Source: Sphingobium sp. KCTC 72723 (GTDB lineage Bacteria > Pseudomonadota > Alphaproteobacteria > Sphingomonadales > Sphingomonadaceae). From it: a stretch of DNA of 64,000 nt. The first letter of the stretch is position 1; every line of letters begins with the position of its first letter. A program made the translations under genes and the position numbers. Shown in pieces: positions 8,274-17,950 of this stretch. The notes below the pieces were generated by a model that saw only the letters and a list, made by a program, of their open reading frames with translations, was not told the DNA's origin and searched no databases. The stretch covers positions 62,001 to 126,000 of the forward strand of contig NZ_CP060388.1 of NCBI RefSeq assembly GCF_014280435.1, read 5' to 3'.

Positions 8274-9917
8274 TTATTGCGGGCAGCTGTCCCCGTCGCC
8301 TGCGATCAGATCAAGGCAGCGGCCGTCAATGTCGCTTTTCGCCACAGGCAGGCCGATCAGCGCGGCCAAGCTGGGCATGATATCCACGGTTTCGACGCCC
8401 AAAGGCTGTTCGAAGCCGCGCATGTTCTTGCGCCAGAACAGGATCGGAACGCGACGGTCGGTGTCCCACGGGCTGCCATGGGTAGCGACGCTGCCCATCA
8501 CGGCCTGTTCGGGGATGGACATGACGCGGGCCTTGAGCAGCAGCAGCAGGTCGCCCGACCGCTGGGAATCGAAGCTGGCGCGTGCCTCCTGAAGCAGGCT
8601 CCAGCTTTCGGGCGGGCCGGAGGGGGAGGGAGTGGCCGCGATCTGCGCCCTGGTAAACACGGTTTCAACCTGAGGATGGGCGCGCAGCAGTTTGAGCGCT
8701 TCGGCTTCCACGCGGATGCGCTGCGCGGGGGTCAGTCCCTTGTCGAAATAGAGGTCGCCTGACGGGCCGTCGCCCCAGATCACCTTCTTGCCCGGCAGGC
8801 CAGCCTTGTCGGCGATGGCGATGTTCAGCGCCTTGGGCGTCAGCGCCATGTCGACCCGCTGTTCCATCGGCATGGCGTTGAGGCGATGGCGTTCGGGCAG
8901 GTCATGGCCGCCATGGTCGGCGGTCAGCACCACGGCATAGTCGATGCCGTCGCGGTCCAGCCGTTCAAAAAATGCGCCCAGTTCGCGGTCCAGCCGATCG
9001 ACCTGGATGCAGCTTTCGGTGCCTTCGGTGCCGAATGTGTGGCCGATATAGTCGGTCGCCGACAGGCCGATGGAGATGATGTCGGGCTGTGCCTGCTTAC
9101 CCAGCCCCATGGCTTCGATGGCGGCAGCTGCAAAGGCCAGCGTCATCGCGTCCTGTTCCGGCGAGATGCGGAAGCCCTTGTAATCGCCTGCTGCGCGCGC
9201 GAAGCGGCCGGTGCCGACGGTGCGGTCGCCCGCCTTCACGGCGAAGTCCTTGCCCGCGCACTGGGGTGGCAGTTCAAAGCCGGGATTGGCCTGCGCCAGA
9301 CGTTCGCCCATGACGGTGTTGATCTTTGCGACCAGCGGCGGAGTGGCCACGCCCTTATAGCTGACATAGCCCTGCGCGCCGCCGAGCCACCAGACCTGAT
9401 CGGCGGTCGGGCCGCCCATCATGATCGCCGCGCGATCCTTGCCCGCGACCGACACGACGCGGGTTGCGGGATTGGCCAGCTTCATCCGGCCGCCCAGCGT
9501 TGGTACTTTGAGGTGGACGGGCGAAGCGACATAATTGTCGCTGTTGCTGCCCGGCTGGCTTTCATCCTCGGCGCAGTAGATCGCCTTGTCGGGCCGTGCG
9601 GCGGACAGGTCGAACCAGTTGTTGGCGATGATGCCGGTGCGCGACGGGCGGCTGCCGGTCAGGATGGTCGAATGGCCGGGGCAGGTTTCGGTCGCGGCAT
9701 GGCTTTGATAGCCGCGCGGGAACACTGCCCCCTGTGTCAGTCGCTTGAGGCCGCCGCTATAATATTGGCGATATTCGCTGAACAAATCGGCCGAAAACTG
9801 ATCGACGGATATGGCGACGATCAGTTTGGGCGGAGTCGCCGGGGCAGGCGCTGCCGGTTGCGCCAATGCGGGGATGGCGGCGGTGAACAGCAGGGCGGCG
9901 ACGACGTGTCTGTACAT
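8274..9917 (-). CDS. phoK: Secreted alkaline phosphatase PhoK/SPAP type
   Basis: A periplasmic or extracellular phosphomonoesterase of the PafA/NPP-like alkaline phosphatase superfamily. The 547-residue precursor has a signal peptide ending in ALAQ about residue 20. Metal-site and catalytic motifs are present: SVDQ (Asp39), ATETCPGHST with nucleophile Thr78, NNWFD, AGKDRAA (Lys and Arg that replace the third metal site in this group), SATDYIGHTFG, TADHGGHD and ATHGSPW. The sequence closely matches what I recall of the structurally studied Sphingomonas PhoK. It probably releases phosphate for the Pst system encoded 45 kb away; no Pho box was seen upstream. Confidence 0.93.
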   Translation of the reverse strand: MYRHVVAALLFTAAIPALAQPAAPAPATPPKLIVAISVDQFSADLFSEYRQYYSGGLKRLTQGAVFPRGYQSHAATETCPGHSTILTGSRPSRTGIIANNWFDLSAARPDKAIYCAEDESQPGSNSDNYVASPVHLKVPTLGGRMKLANPATRVVSVAGKDRAAIMMGGPTADQVWWLGGAQGYVSYKGVATPPLVAKINTVMGERLAQANPGFELPPQCAGKDFAVKAGDRTVGTGRFARAAGDYKGFRISPEQDAMTLAFAAAAIEAMGLGKQAQPDIISIGLSATDYIGHTFGTEGTESCIQVDRLDRELGAFFERLDRDGIDYAVVLTADHGGHDLPERHRLNAMPMEQRVDMALTPKALNIAIADKAGLPGKKVIWGDGPSGDLYFDKGLTPAQRIRVEAEALKLLRAHPQVETVFTRAQIAATPSPSGPPESWSLLQEARASFDSQRSGDLLLLLKARVMSIPEQAVMGSVATHGSPWDTDRRVPILFWRKNMRGFEQPLGVETVDIMPSLAALIGLPVAKSDIDGRCLDLIAGDGDSCPQ

Positions 9918-9992
9918 AGGGGAACCTTCTCATGCCTTGACGGCGGATGCCCGTGGACCTAGCCCGCTCACATCCACCAGACCAGAGGCCCG

Positions 9993-12023
9993 ATGCGCAT
10001 TTTTCAAGTCATATTGATGACGCTGGCGTCGATGCTGGTGGCTTTTCCGGCATTGGCCCAAGGTGCGTTCGGCAACGGGCCGCCGCATATCGCCGCGCGG
10101 CTGGTGGCGGAAAGCACGGCACCCGCGCCGGGAAAAGGCACGGCCATCGCTTTTGCCATGGTGCCGGAAGCCGGGTGGCACGGTTATTGGGAAAATCCGG
10201 GCGACGCGGGTCTGGGGATGACTGTCACATGGACGCTGCCCAAGGGCGTTTCGGTCGGACCGCTGCGCTATCCTGTGCCGGAAACGCTGCTGATTTCCGG
10301 CCTGATGAACCATGTCTATGAAGGGCCATATGGCGTGCTGGCCAACCTGACCGTTGCGGCGGGAATTGCGCCCGGCACGCGCTTGCCGGTGCGGGTGAAA
10401 GCGCAATGGCTGGCCTGCACCGACAAGGTATGCGTACCTGAAAGCGGCGAAATGGCGCTGGACCTGATCGCGGGCGACGGCGCGGTGGTGGCAGCGGATC
10501 GCGCGCGCTTCGACGGCTGGCGCACGCATCTGCCCCGACCGCTGGGCGCGCAGGCGACCTATGCGGTGGTCGATGGCAAGCTGCGCCTGTCGGTGCCGTT
10601 CCCCGCCGATGCGCAGGCAAGCGACATGCATCTGTTTCCGCTGGCCGAAGGGCTGACCCGCTACGCCGCGCCGCAAAGCGTAACGCGGCAGGGCGACCGG
10701 CTGCTGGTGGAAACGCAAGCGGGCGAGGATGCGAAGGCCGGGCCGGTGCAGGCAGTCCTGCGGACTGGCGATCATGTCGGCTTCCTGCTGACCGCTGCGC
10801 CGGGTGTGGTCGAGGGCGCGGCGAGCGGCGGACAGGCGAGTGCGATCCTCGTCGCGCTGGGCGGGGCGCTGCTGGGCGGGCTGCTGCTCAACATCATGCC
10901 CTGCGTCTTTCCGATATTGGGCCTGAAAGTCATGAAGCTGGCCAAGGCGGGCGGCGACGAGCGGATCGTCCGGCGGGAGGCGCTGGCCTATGCGGCGGGG
11001 GTGATTGCCACCTGTCTGGCGCTAGGCGGACTGTTGCTGGCGCTGCGGGCGGCGGGGGTAGCGGCGGGATGGGCGTTCCAGTTGCAGGATCCGCGCATCA
11101 TATTGGCGCTGCTGCTGCTGGTCGTCGCGATTGCATTCAACCTTGCTGGCCTGTTCGATCTGCGCGCGGTGGGTGGTGGCGACGCGCTGGCGGGCAAGGG
11201 CGGGCTGGCCGGTGCGTTCTGGACCGGGGCGCTGGTCGCGTTCGTCGCGACGCCCTGCACCGGGCCATTCATGGCGGCGGCGATGGGGGCGGCCTTGCTG
11301 TTGCCGCTGGTCGCTGCGCTGGCGGTGTTCGCCGGGCTGGGCGTCGGGCTGGCGCTGCCGTTCCTGTTGATCGCTTATGTCCCCGCGCTGCGCAGCCGCT
11401 TGCCGCGCCCCGGACCGTGGATGAGCCGGTTGCAGCGAATATTGGCGCTGCCGATGTTTGTTACCGCGCTGGGTCTGGCGTGGCTGCTGGGGCAGCAGCG
11501 CGGCGTTACGGGCATGACCGTGGGGCTGAGTGCCGCGCTGGGCGTGGCATTGGCGCTATGGTGGCTGGGAATACGCCAGCGCGCCGGGCGTGGCGGCGGG
11601 CTTCTGGTGGCGCTGGCGGTGGTGGCGCTTGCAGTTGGCGCGGCGGCGCTGCTGCCGGCGCGCGCACCTGCCGCTGTGGCGGAACGTGGTGACAGCGTGC
11701 CGTTCGATGAAGCGCGGCTGGCCAGTTTACGCGGCGCGAACAAGCCGGTGTTCCTCTATTTCACCGCCGACTGGTGCCTGACCTGCAAGGCGAATGAGGC
11801 AGCGTCGATCGACAGAGCGGAAACCCGTGCTGCTTTCGAAAAGGGCGGGGTGACGGTGATGGTAGGCGACTGGACCAATGCCGATCCCGCGATCACGCGC
11901 TTTCTGGAAGGGCAGGGCCGGTCGGGCGTGCCGCTCTATCTGTGGTATGCGCCGGGGGCGAGCGACCCGCAGACATTGCCGCAATTGCTGACGCCCGCGA
12001 CGCTGACCGGGCTGGTGCGCTGA
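9993..12023 (+). CDS. dsbD: Thiol:disulfide interchange protein DsbD family
   Basis: Moves reducing equivalents from cytoplasmic thioredoxin across the inner membrane to periplasmic thiol proteins. The protein has 676 residues: a signal peptide (cleavage after ALA, about 23), an N-terminal periplasmic DsbD-alpha-like domain (about 25-270), a transmembrane domain with redox cysteines in MPCVFP (about 303) and ATPCTGPF (about 420), and a C-terminal thioredoxin-like domain with WCLTC (about 594-597). The N-terminal domain is of the ScsB-like type rather than classical DsbD. The stop codon overlaps the start of tlyA by one base. Confidence 0.92.
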   Translation: MRIFQVILMTLASMLVAFPALAQGAFGNGPPHIAARLVAESTAPAPGKGTAIAFAMVPEAGWHGYWENPGDAGLGMTVTWTLPKGVSVGPLRYPVPETLLISGLMNHVYEGPYGVLANLTVAAGIAPGTRLPVRVKAQWLACTDKVCVPESGEMALDLIAGDGAVVAADRARFDGWRTHLPRPLGAQATYAVVDGKLRLSVPFPADAQASDMHLFPLAEGLTRYAAPQSVTRQGDRLLVETQAGEDAKAGPVQAVLRTGDHVGFLLTAAPGVVEGAASGGQASAILVALGGALLGGLLLNIMPCVFPILGLKVMKLAKAGGDERIVRREALAYAAGVIATCLALGGLLLALRAAGVAAGWAFQLQDPRIILALLLLVVAIAFNLAGLFDLRAVGGGDALAGKGGLAGAFWTGALVAFVATPCTGPFMAAAMGAALLLPLVAALAVFAGLGVGLALPFLLIAYVPALRSRLPRPGPWMSRLQRILALPMFVTALGLAWLLGQQRGVTGMTVGLSAALGVALALWWLGIRQRAGRGGGLLVALAVVALAVGAAALLPARAPAAVAERGDSVPFDEARLASLRGANKPVFLYFTADWCLTCKANEAASIDRAETRAAFEKGGVTVMVGDWTNADPAITRFLEGQGRSGVPLYLWYAPGASDPQTLPQLLTPATLTGLVR

Positions 12024-12760
12024 TGGCAAAGGTGCGTGCCGACCAGTTGCTGGTTGATACGGGCCAGGCGGAAAGCCGCGCCCGTGCGCAGGCGCTGATC
12101 CTGGCGGGGCATGTGTTTCTGGGCGAAAAGAAGATCGAGAAAGCGGGGCAGCAAGTCGCGCCCGACGCGGCGCTGGACGTGCGTGGGCGCGATCATCCCT
12201 GGGTGTCGCGGGGCGGCATCAAGCTGGCCCATGCGATCGCAGAATATGCGATCGACGTGACGGGCCATGTCGCGATGGACGTGGGCAGCTCGACTGGCGG
12301 CTTTACCGACGTGCTGCTGACGAACGGGGCGGTCCGGGTCTATGCGGTCGACAGCGGCACCAACCAGCTGGCGTGGAAGCTGCGCAGCGACGACCGTGTT
12401 GTGGTGCATGAACAGACCAGCGCGCGCATATTGACGCACGCGCATATTCCCGAACCGATCGATATCATCGTGTGCGACGCCAGCTTCATTTCGCTGGCCA
12501 AGGTGCTGGAACGGCCGCTGACCTTTGCCCGGCCCGGCGCAGCGCTGGTCGCGCTCATCAAGCCGCAGTTCGAGGCGGGGCGCGAGGAGGTGGGCAAGGG
12601 CGGCGTGGTGCGCGATCCCGTGATCCATCAGCGCGTGTGCGACGAAGCGGTAGCATGGGCGCAAGGGAACGGCTGGAGCGTGATGGGCGTTATCCAAAGC
12701 CCGATTACCGGGCCGCAGGGGAATGTCGAATTTCTGCTCTACGCCCGCCTTGGTGGATAA
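12023..12760 (+). CDS. tlyA: TlyA-family rRNA 2'-O-methyltransferase
   Basis: A predicted SAM-dependent methyltransferase acting on ribosomal RNA; homologues in mycobacteria 2'-O-methylate 16S and 23S rRNA, and the family was first named for haemolysis. The protein has 245 residues, with an N-terminal S4 RNA-binding domain (about 2-60) and an FtsJ-like methyltransferase fold with the SAM motif DVGSSTGGFTD (about 85-95). The ATG at 12023 overlaps the dsbD stop codon (TGATG), giving coupled translation. It is unrelated in pathway to its neighbour. Confidence 0.9.
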   Translation: MAKVRADQLLVDTGQAESRARAQALILAGHVFLGEKKIEKAGQQVAPDAALDVRGRDHPWVSRGGIKLAHAIAEYAIDVTGHVAMDVGSSTGGFTDVLLTNGAVRVYAVDSGTNQLAWKLRSDDRVVVHEQTSARILTHAHIPEPIDIIVCDASFISLAKVLERPLTFARPGAALVALIKPQFEAGREEVGKGGVVRDPVIHQRVCDEAVAWAQGNGWSVMGVIQSPITGPQGNVEFLLYARLGG

Positions 12761-12848
12761 TGGACGTATGTTCGTTTTCTTCCAGCAGGTCCATGCCACG
12801 ACCAACGTTCATATTGTCCCGCTCGTAAAGGCCCGTTAGCCCCCCGTC

Positions 12849-13910
12849 ATGCGTCATTCCTATCCCCTCATTCTGACGGTCCTTTGCCTTGCCGGTTGCG
12901 GTGGCGACAAAGCCCCCAAACAGCGCCCGCCGGCTTTGGTGGAGGCCAGGCCAATCGCCACGGCCAGCTTCAACGACACGCTGGAGGCAGTCGGCACTGC
13001 CCTTGCCAACGAACAGGTGGTGCTGTCCGCGCCCGTGACCGAACGGATCGCAACGATCAATTTTTCCGATGGCGGCTATGTGCAGCGCGGCCAGGTGATC
13101 GCGACCATGGCGATCGCGCAGGAGCAGGCCGAACTCGCCGCCGCGCAGGCGCAGGCGTTGCAGGCCAAGCAGCAACTGGACCGGGTACAGGCGTTGAAAA
13201 GCCGTGGTTTCGCTACGGCATCCTCGCTGGACCAGCAATTGGCGCTCAGCAATGCCGCGCGTGCCAGCGCCGATCAGGCACGCGCCTCGATCAGCGACCG
13301 GGTGATCCGCGCGCCCTTTCGCGGCTGGGTCAGCCTGCGCACCGTATCGCCAGGCGCGATCGTGACGGCAGGAACCGCCATTGCCACGGTCAGCGATATT
13401 TCGCGGATCAAGCTGGACTTCACTGTGCCGGAAACCCGCTTGTCGTCGATCAGGGAAGGGCAGGTCATTCGCGCAGTGTCCGCCGCCTGGCCCGATCGAC
13501 CGTTCAACGGCACTATCGCCACGATCGACCCGGTGATCGACCCGGCGACTCGCGCGGTGCGGGTCCGCGCGATCCTGCCCAACCCCGACCGCGCGCTCAA
13601 ACCCGGCATGTTGCTGACCGTCAGTGTCGTGTCGCGGCAGCGTCAGTCGCTGGCGCTGCCCGAACTGGCCGTCATCGGCGATGGCGAGGAGCGCTACGCT
13701 TTCGTGCTGGAGGACAGGAAGGCCAAGCGGGTGAAGGTGGAAACCGGCATCCGCCAGAACGGACTGGTCGAGATCGTCGGCGGGCTGAAAGCCGGGCAAC
13801 AGGTCGTGACGGACGGCGTCGTCAAGCTGAGCGATGGCGCGCCGGTGCGGCTGGCAGGCGACAAGGTGGCCGGGGATAAGCCCGGCCGCGCGCCCAAGCC
13901 CGCGCAATAA
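12849..13910 (+). CDS. RND efflux periplasmic adaptor (membrane fusion lipoprotein)
   Basis: The membrane-fusion subunit of an RND pump, 353 residues. A lipoprotein signal with lipobox LAGC (Cys17) anchors it to the inner membrane. Barrel-sandwich lipoyl halves flank a short coiled hairpin (about 85-145, rich in Gln/Ala), followed by beta-barrel and membrane-proximal domains. The permease gene starts 9 bp downstream. No TolC-like channel gene is nearby, so a channel encoded elsewhere must be used. The short hairpin resembles the MdtA/MexH-like class of HAE1 partners. Confidence 0.92.
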   Translation: MRHSYPLILTVLCLAGCGGDKAPKQRPPALVEARPIATASFNDTLEAVGTALANEQVVLSAPVTERIATINFSDGGYVQRGQVIATMAIAQEQAELAAAQAQALQAKQQLDRVQALKSRGFATASSLDQQLALSNAARASADQARASISDRVIRAPFRGWVSLRTVSPGAIVTAGTAIATVSDISRIKLDFTVPETRLSSIREGQVIRAVSAAWPDRPFNGTIATIDPVIDPATRAVRVRAILPNPDRALKPGMLLTVSVVSRQRQSLALPELAVIGDGEERYAFVLEDRKAKRVKVETGIRQNGLVEIVGGLKAGQQVVTDGVVKLSDGAPVRLAGDKVAGDKPGRAPKPAQ

Positions 13911-13919
13911 GGGCGGACC

Positions 13920-16900
13920 ATGCAGCTTTCCGACCTGTCCGTCCGCCGCCCCGTCTTTTCGGCGGTCGTAGCGGTGCTGCTCTGCATCGTGGGCGTCGTG
14001 GGCTATATGAGCCTGTCGGTGCGCGAATATCCCGATACCGATCCGCCGATCGTATCGGTGGAAACTGCCTATAGCGGCGCAGCGGCTTCGGTCGTGGAAA
14101 CCCGCATCACCCAGTTGATCGAGGATGCGGTCGCAGGTGTGCAGGGCATTCAGATGATCACGTCCACGTCGCAGGACGGCACGTCGAACATCAATATCGA
14201 ATTCGATCCTTCGCGCGATATCGACACGGCCGCCAATGACGTGCGCGACCGGGTGGGTTCGGTGGTGGAAGATTTGCCGGAGGACGCGCTGGCCCCCGAA
14301 ATCCGCAAGGTGGATTCGGACGCGCGTGCCATTCTGTTCCTGGCCTTTTCCCGGCCGGGTTGGTCGCCGATCCGCATCAGCGACTATCTGGATCGCAATG
14401 TCGCGGACCGTTTCGCCGCGATCGACGGCGTGGCGCGCGTCAACATCAGCGGTGAAGCGCGCCCCTCGACTCGCATCTGGTTCAATGCCGAAAAACTGGC
14501 CGCTTTCGCCCTCACGCCTGCCGATGTGGAAAATGCGCTGCGCAGCCAGAATGTCGAACTGCCCGCCGGTCGTTTCGAATCGCAGGATCAGAACCAGACG
14601 CTGCGCGTCGAGCGCCCCTTCGCCACGCCCGACCAGTTTGCGCGGCTGGTGGTCGGGCGCGGGACCGATGGCTATCAGGTGACGCTGGGCGATGTGGCGC
14701 GGATCGAGGAGGGGGCGGAAAATCCCTATACCAGCTTCCGGTCCAATCAGGGGACGGCGATCGGCATCGGCATCATCCGCCAATCGGGCGCGAACACGCT
14801 GGACGTCGCGCAAAAGGCAAAGGCGCTGATCAAGGAGCTGGAGCCTAACCTGCCTGCGGGGATGCGGGTTGCCGTCGGCACCGACGAATCGCTGTTTATC
14901 GAACGGGCGATCGAAAATGTCTACGACACGCTGATCGAAGCGGCTTTGCTCGTCATCCTCGTCATCTTCCTGTTCCTGGGGTCGGTGCGCGCGACGATCA
15001 TCCCCGCCATCACCGTGCCGATCTGCCTGTTGGCGACCTGCGCGGTCATGTGGCTGCTGGGCCTGTCGATCAACCTGCTGACATTGCTCGCATTCGTGCT
15101 GGCGATCGGGCTAGTGGTGGACGACGCCATCGTGGTGCTGGAAAATGTCTATCACCGGATCGAACAGGGCGAAGATCCGCTGGTCGCTTCCTACCTGGGT
15201 ACGCGGCAGGTCGGCTTTGCGATCATTTCCACGACGCTGGTGGTGTGCGCGGTGTTCGTGCCGGTGATGTTCTTGGCCGGGCAGACCGGCCTGCTGTTCC
15301 GCGAACTGGCCATCGCGATGATCGCCGCAATTGCCTTTTCCGGCTTCATCTCGCTCAGCCTTGCGCCGATGCTCTGTTCCAAATTGCTCAAAAACGCCGA
15401 GCGCGGGCGGCTGGCGCGCTGGGTCGATGCGCGGTTCCAGCGGCTGGAGGGCGGCTATGCCCGCTGGCTGGACCGCGCGATTCGCAAGCCATTATTGCCA
15501 TTGCTGGGCGTCATGCTGTTTCTGGGCGTGGCGGGCGCGCTGTTCACTTTGTTGCCAAGCGAATTGGCCCCGGCCGAAGATACCGGCGCGATCGATGCGC
15601 AGATCAGCGCACCCGAAGGCACCGGGTTCGACCGGATGATGACCTATATGCGCAAGATCGAGAATGATCTGGCTTTCCTGCGCAAGGATGGGACGCTCCA
15701 GAATCTGGTCATTCGCACGCCGTCCGGGTTCGGCACGACCGACGATTATAATGGCGGCAACGTCATTGCCTTCCTGCGGCCGTGGGAGGATCGCACGATC
15801 ACCACGGCGGAAGTGGCGACCATCATCAACAATGTGATTGCGCAGCAGCCCGGCGTGCGCGGCAATGCCGCTCCCCGGTCCGGTCTGGGGCGTGGGCGCG
15901 GATTGCCGGTCAATATCGTGCTGGCCGGGTCGACCTATGAAGGGTTGATGGCGGCGCGCGACCGGATTATGGAATCCGCCGCCAGCTATCCGGGTCTGAT
16001 CAACGTCGACAGCGATTATAAGGAAACCAAGCCGCAGATGCGGATCGAAACCGATCTGGCGCGGGCAGGTGATCTGGGCGTGTCGGTCAACGATGTCAGC
16101 CAGGCGTTGCAAAGCCTGTTGGGGTCGCGCCGCGTCACCACCTATGTCGACCGTGGCGAGGAATATCGCGTGCTGGTGCAGGCGGAGCGCGAAGGGCGTG
16201 AGACGCAGGCGGATCTGGAACGCATACAGGTGCGCAGCCGCACCGGTGCTCTGGTGCCGCTGTCGGCGCTGGTGACTGTGCGCGAAGTGGCCGGGCCGCG
16301 TCAGCTCAACCGTTACAACAAGCTGCGCTCGATCACGCTGACCGCCGCGCTTGCCCCCGGCACGTCGCTGGGCGAGGCTTTGACCTTCCTGGAAAATGAG
16401 GCGCGCCAGTCGCCCGAAGTGCTGGCGATCGGCTATCGCGGCGAAAGCCAGTCGCTGCGCGAAACCGGCGGGTCGATCTGGCTGATCTTCGGCCTGACCA
16501 TCCTGATCGTCTACCTGTTGCTGGCGGCGCAGTTTGAAAGTTTCATCCACCCCGGCATCATCATCGCGACGGTGCCTCTGGCCGTGGCGGGCGGCGTGCT
16601 GGGCTTGATCGTGACCGGCGGGTCGATCAATCTCTACAGCCAGATCGGCATCGTCATGCTGGTGGGGCTGGCGGCCAAGAACGGCATCCTGATCGTGGAA
16701 TTCGCCAACCAGTTGCGTGACGAGGGGATGGAGATTGCGCAGGCGATCCGCGAAGCGGCGACTCGTCGTCTGCGTCCCATTTTGATGACGTCGATAGCGA
16801 CCGTCATCGGTGCGGTGCCGCTGGTGCTGCGCGGCGGGGCGGGGGCGGCGGCGCGCCATTCGATCGGCGTTGTCGTGGTGTTCGGCGTATCGATGGCGAC

Positions 16901-17024
16901 GCTGATCACGCTGTTCCTGATCCCGATATTCTATTCGCGTGTTGCGAAGCGCACGGTTTCTCCGCAAACCGTCGGCCGCAAGCTGGATTCGGCGCTCAGG
17001 GATTCGCCTGATCCTGCGGAATGA
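13920..17024 (+). CDS. RND efflux permease, HAE1 type
   Basis: An inner-membrane proton-driven multidrug exporter of 1034 residues, the full family length. It begins with MQLSDLSVRRPVFS, has two large periplasmic loops, and carries the proton-relay Asp pair in transmembrane segment 4 (GLVVDDAIVVLENVYHR, about residues 400-401). The sequence GRGRGLPVNIVLAG lies in the second loop. It is closest in character to the MexF/MdtB-like or single-adaptor transporters; the substrate is not predictable. It overlaps a possible upstream start of tspO by 4 nt. Confidence 0.95.
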   Translation: MQLSDLSVRRPVFSAVVAVLLCIVGVVGYMSLSVREYPDTDPPIVSVETAYSGAAASVVETRITQLIEDAVAGVQGIQMITSTSQDGTSNINIEFDPSRDIDTAANDVRDRVGSVVEDLPEDALAPEIRKVDSDARAILFLAFSRPGWSPIRISDYLDRNVADRFAAIDGVARVNISGEARPSTRIWFNAEKLAAFALTPADVENALRSQNVELPAGRFESQDQNQTLRVERPFATPDQFARLVVGRGTDGYQVTLGDVARIEEGAENPYTSFRSNQGTAIGIGIIRQSGANTLDVAQKAKALIKELEPNLPAGMRVAVGTDESLFIERAIENVYDTLIEAALLVILVIFLFLGSVRATIIPAITVPICLLATCAVMWLLGLSINLLTLLAFVLAIGLVVDDAIVVLENVYHRIEQGEDPLVASYLGTRQVGFAIISTTLVVCAVFVPVMFLAGQTGLLFRELAIAMIAAIAFSGFISLSLAPMLCSKLLKNAERGRLARWVDARFQRLEGGYARWLDRAIRKPLLPLLGVMLFLGVAGALFTLLPSELAPAEDTGAIDAQISAPEGTGFDRMMTYMRKIENDLAFLRKDGTLQNLVIRTPSGFGTTDDYNGGNVIAFLRPWEDRTITTAEVATIINNVIAQQPGVRGNAAPRSGLGRGRGLPVNIVLAGSTYEGLMAARDRIMESAASYPGLINVDSDYKETKPQMRIETDLARAGDLGVSVNDVSQALQSLLGSRRVTTYVDRGEEYRVLVQAEREGRETQADLERIQVRSRTGALVPLSALVTVREVAGPRQLNRYNKLRSITLTAALAPGTSLGEALTFLENEARQSPEVLAIGYRGESQSLRETGGSIWLIFGLTILIVYLLLAAQFESFIHPGIIIATVPLAVAGGVLGLIVTGGSINLYSQIGIVMLVGLAAKNGILIVEFANQLRDEGMEIAQAIREAATRRLRPILMTSIATVIGAVPLVLRGGAGAAARHSIGVVVVFGVSMATLITLFLIPIFYSRVAKRTVSPQTVGRKLDSALRDSPDPAE

Positions 17025-17056
17025 ACGGGTTGCCCGATGGTGGAGAAGCGTTGCCG

Positions 17057-17605
17057 ATGAATCAGATCGCGTCCCCTGGCCAGTTGCGCCTCGCCTATCT
17101 GCGCTGGGCGCTGGTGACTGTGCCGGTCATCGTGCTGCTGGGTTTTCTGTCGGGCAAATTCGCCAATAGCGGCTTTGGCAATCGCTGGTTCGATGCACTG
17201 GAAAAGCCTGCGCTGATGCCGCCGGGCTGGGCGTTCGGTGCGGCATGGACGGTGCTGTATATTCTGATGGGGCTGGCCTTTGCCATGATCCTTCATGCGC
17301 GTGGCGCACGGGGGCGGGGCGTGGCGATTGCGCTGTTCCTGGTCCAGCTGCTGCTCAACCTTGCCTGGTCGCCGCTCTTTTTCCGCGCGCATCAGATTGG
17401 CAGCGCGCTGGCGCTGATCCTGATCCTGCTGCTGGTCGTTGCCGTAACGGCCCTGTCGTTTGCGCGGATTCGCCGGGTGGCGGGCCTGCTGCTGCTGCCT
17501 TATCTGGCGTGGCTGGCCTTTGCTTCCTTCCTCAATTATGAGATTGGCAGGCTTAATCCGGGCGCAGAGACCCTTGTCGCCCCGGCGCTCAAGACCCAGA
17601 TATAA
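17057..17605 (+). CDS. tspO: TspO/MBR-family membrane protein
   Basis: A five-helix membrane protein of 182 residues binding tetrapyrroles; in Rhodobacter TspO regulates photosynthesis and stress genes through porphyrin levels. Diagnostic segments are ALEKPALMPPGWAFGAAWTVLY, LNLAWSPLFF and PYLAWLAFASFLNYEI. The ATG at 17057 starts the conserved part; an ATG at 17021 overlapping the permease stop codon (ATGA) is possible and would add 12 residues. Placement after the RND permease suggests cotranscription. Confidence 0.85.
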   Translation: MNQIASPGQLRLAYLRWALVTVPVIVLLGFLSGKFANSGFGNRWFDALEKPALMPPGWAFGAAWTVLYILMGLAFAMILHARGARGRGVAIALFLVQLLLNLAWSPLFFRAHQIGSALALILILLLVVAVTALSFARIRRVAGLLLLPYLAWLAFASFLNYEIGRLNPGAETLVAPALKTQI

Positions 17606-17645
17606 AGACGGGCGCATCGCGTGCGCCGCAAAGAGGATATGAGCA

Positions 17646-17909
17646 ATGCAGAGCGAGAACCGCTTTTTCGACGATCTGGCCAAGCTGGTGAACGGCGCTG
17701 CCGGCACAGTGGCAGGCGTGACACGCGAATTTGAATCCAACGCGCGTGAGCGGGCGAAGGAATGGATTGGCGGACTGGAATTTGTGTCGCGTGAGGAATT
17801 CGACGCGGTCAAGGCGCTGGCCGCCGCCGCGCGGGAGGAAGTCGAACTGCTCAAGGCGCGGATCGACGCGCTGGAAGGCAAGGGCGGCGCTGTAAAATCG
17901 GCGGATTGA
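17646..17909 (+). CDS. ubiK: UbiK-type ubiquinone biosynthesis accessory factor
   Basis: A small protein of 87 residues of the BMFP/UbiK family, which assists the ubiquinone biosynthesis complex at the membrane. It starts with an amphipathic region (FFDDLAKLVNGAAGTVAGV) and ends in a charged coiled coil (EEFDAVKALAAAAREEVELLKARIDALE), the expected layout for this trimer-forming family. AAGAGGA lies 8 nt before the ATG at 17646. It follows tspO by 40 bp. Confidence 0.85.
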   Translation: MQSENRFFDDLAKLVNGAAGTVAGVTREFESNARERAKEWIGGLEFVSREEFDAVKALAAAAREEVELLKARIDALEGKGGAVKSAD

Positions 17910-17950
17910 TCCATCTGTCCTTTCGCCGCACGCGGTGATAAGGCGCGCCG

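Noticed and set aside
12705..14813. A 702-codon open frame antisense to the RND adaptor and permease
   Set aside because: Same codon-bias effect; no signal, motif or ribosome site, and the plus-strand proteins are unmistakable.
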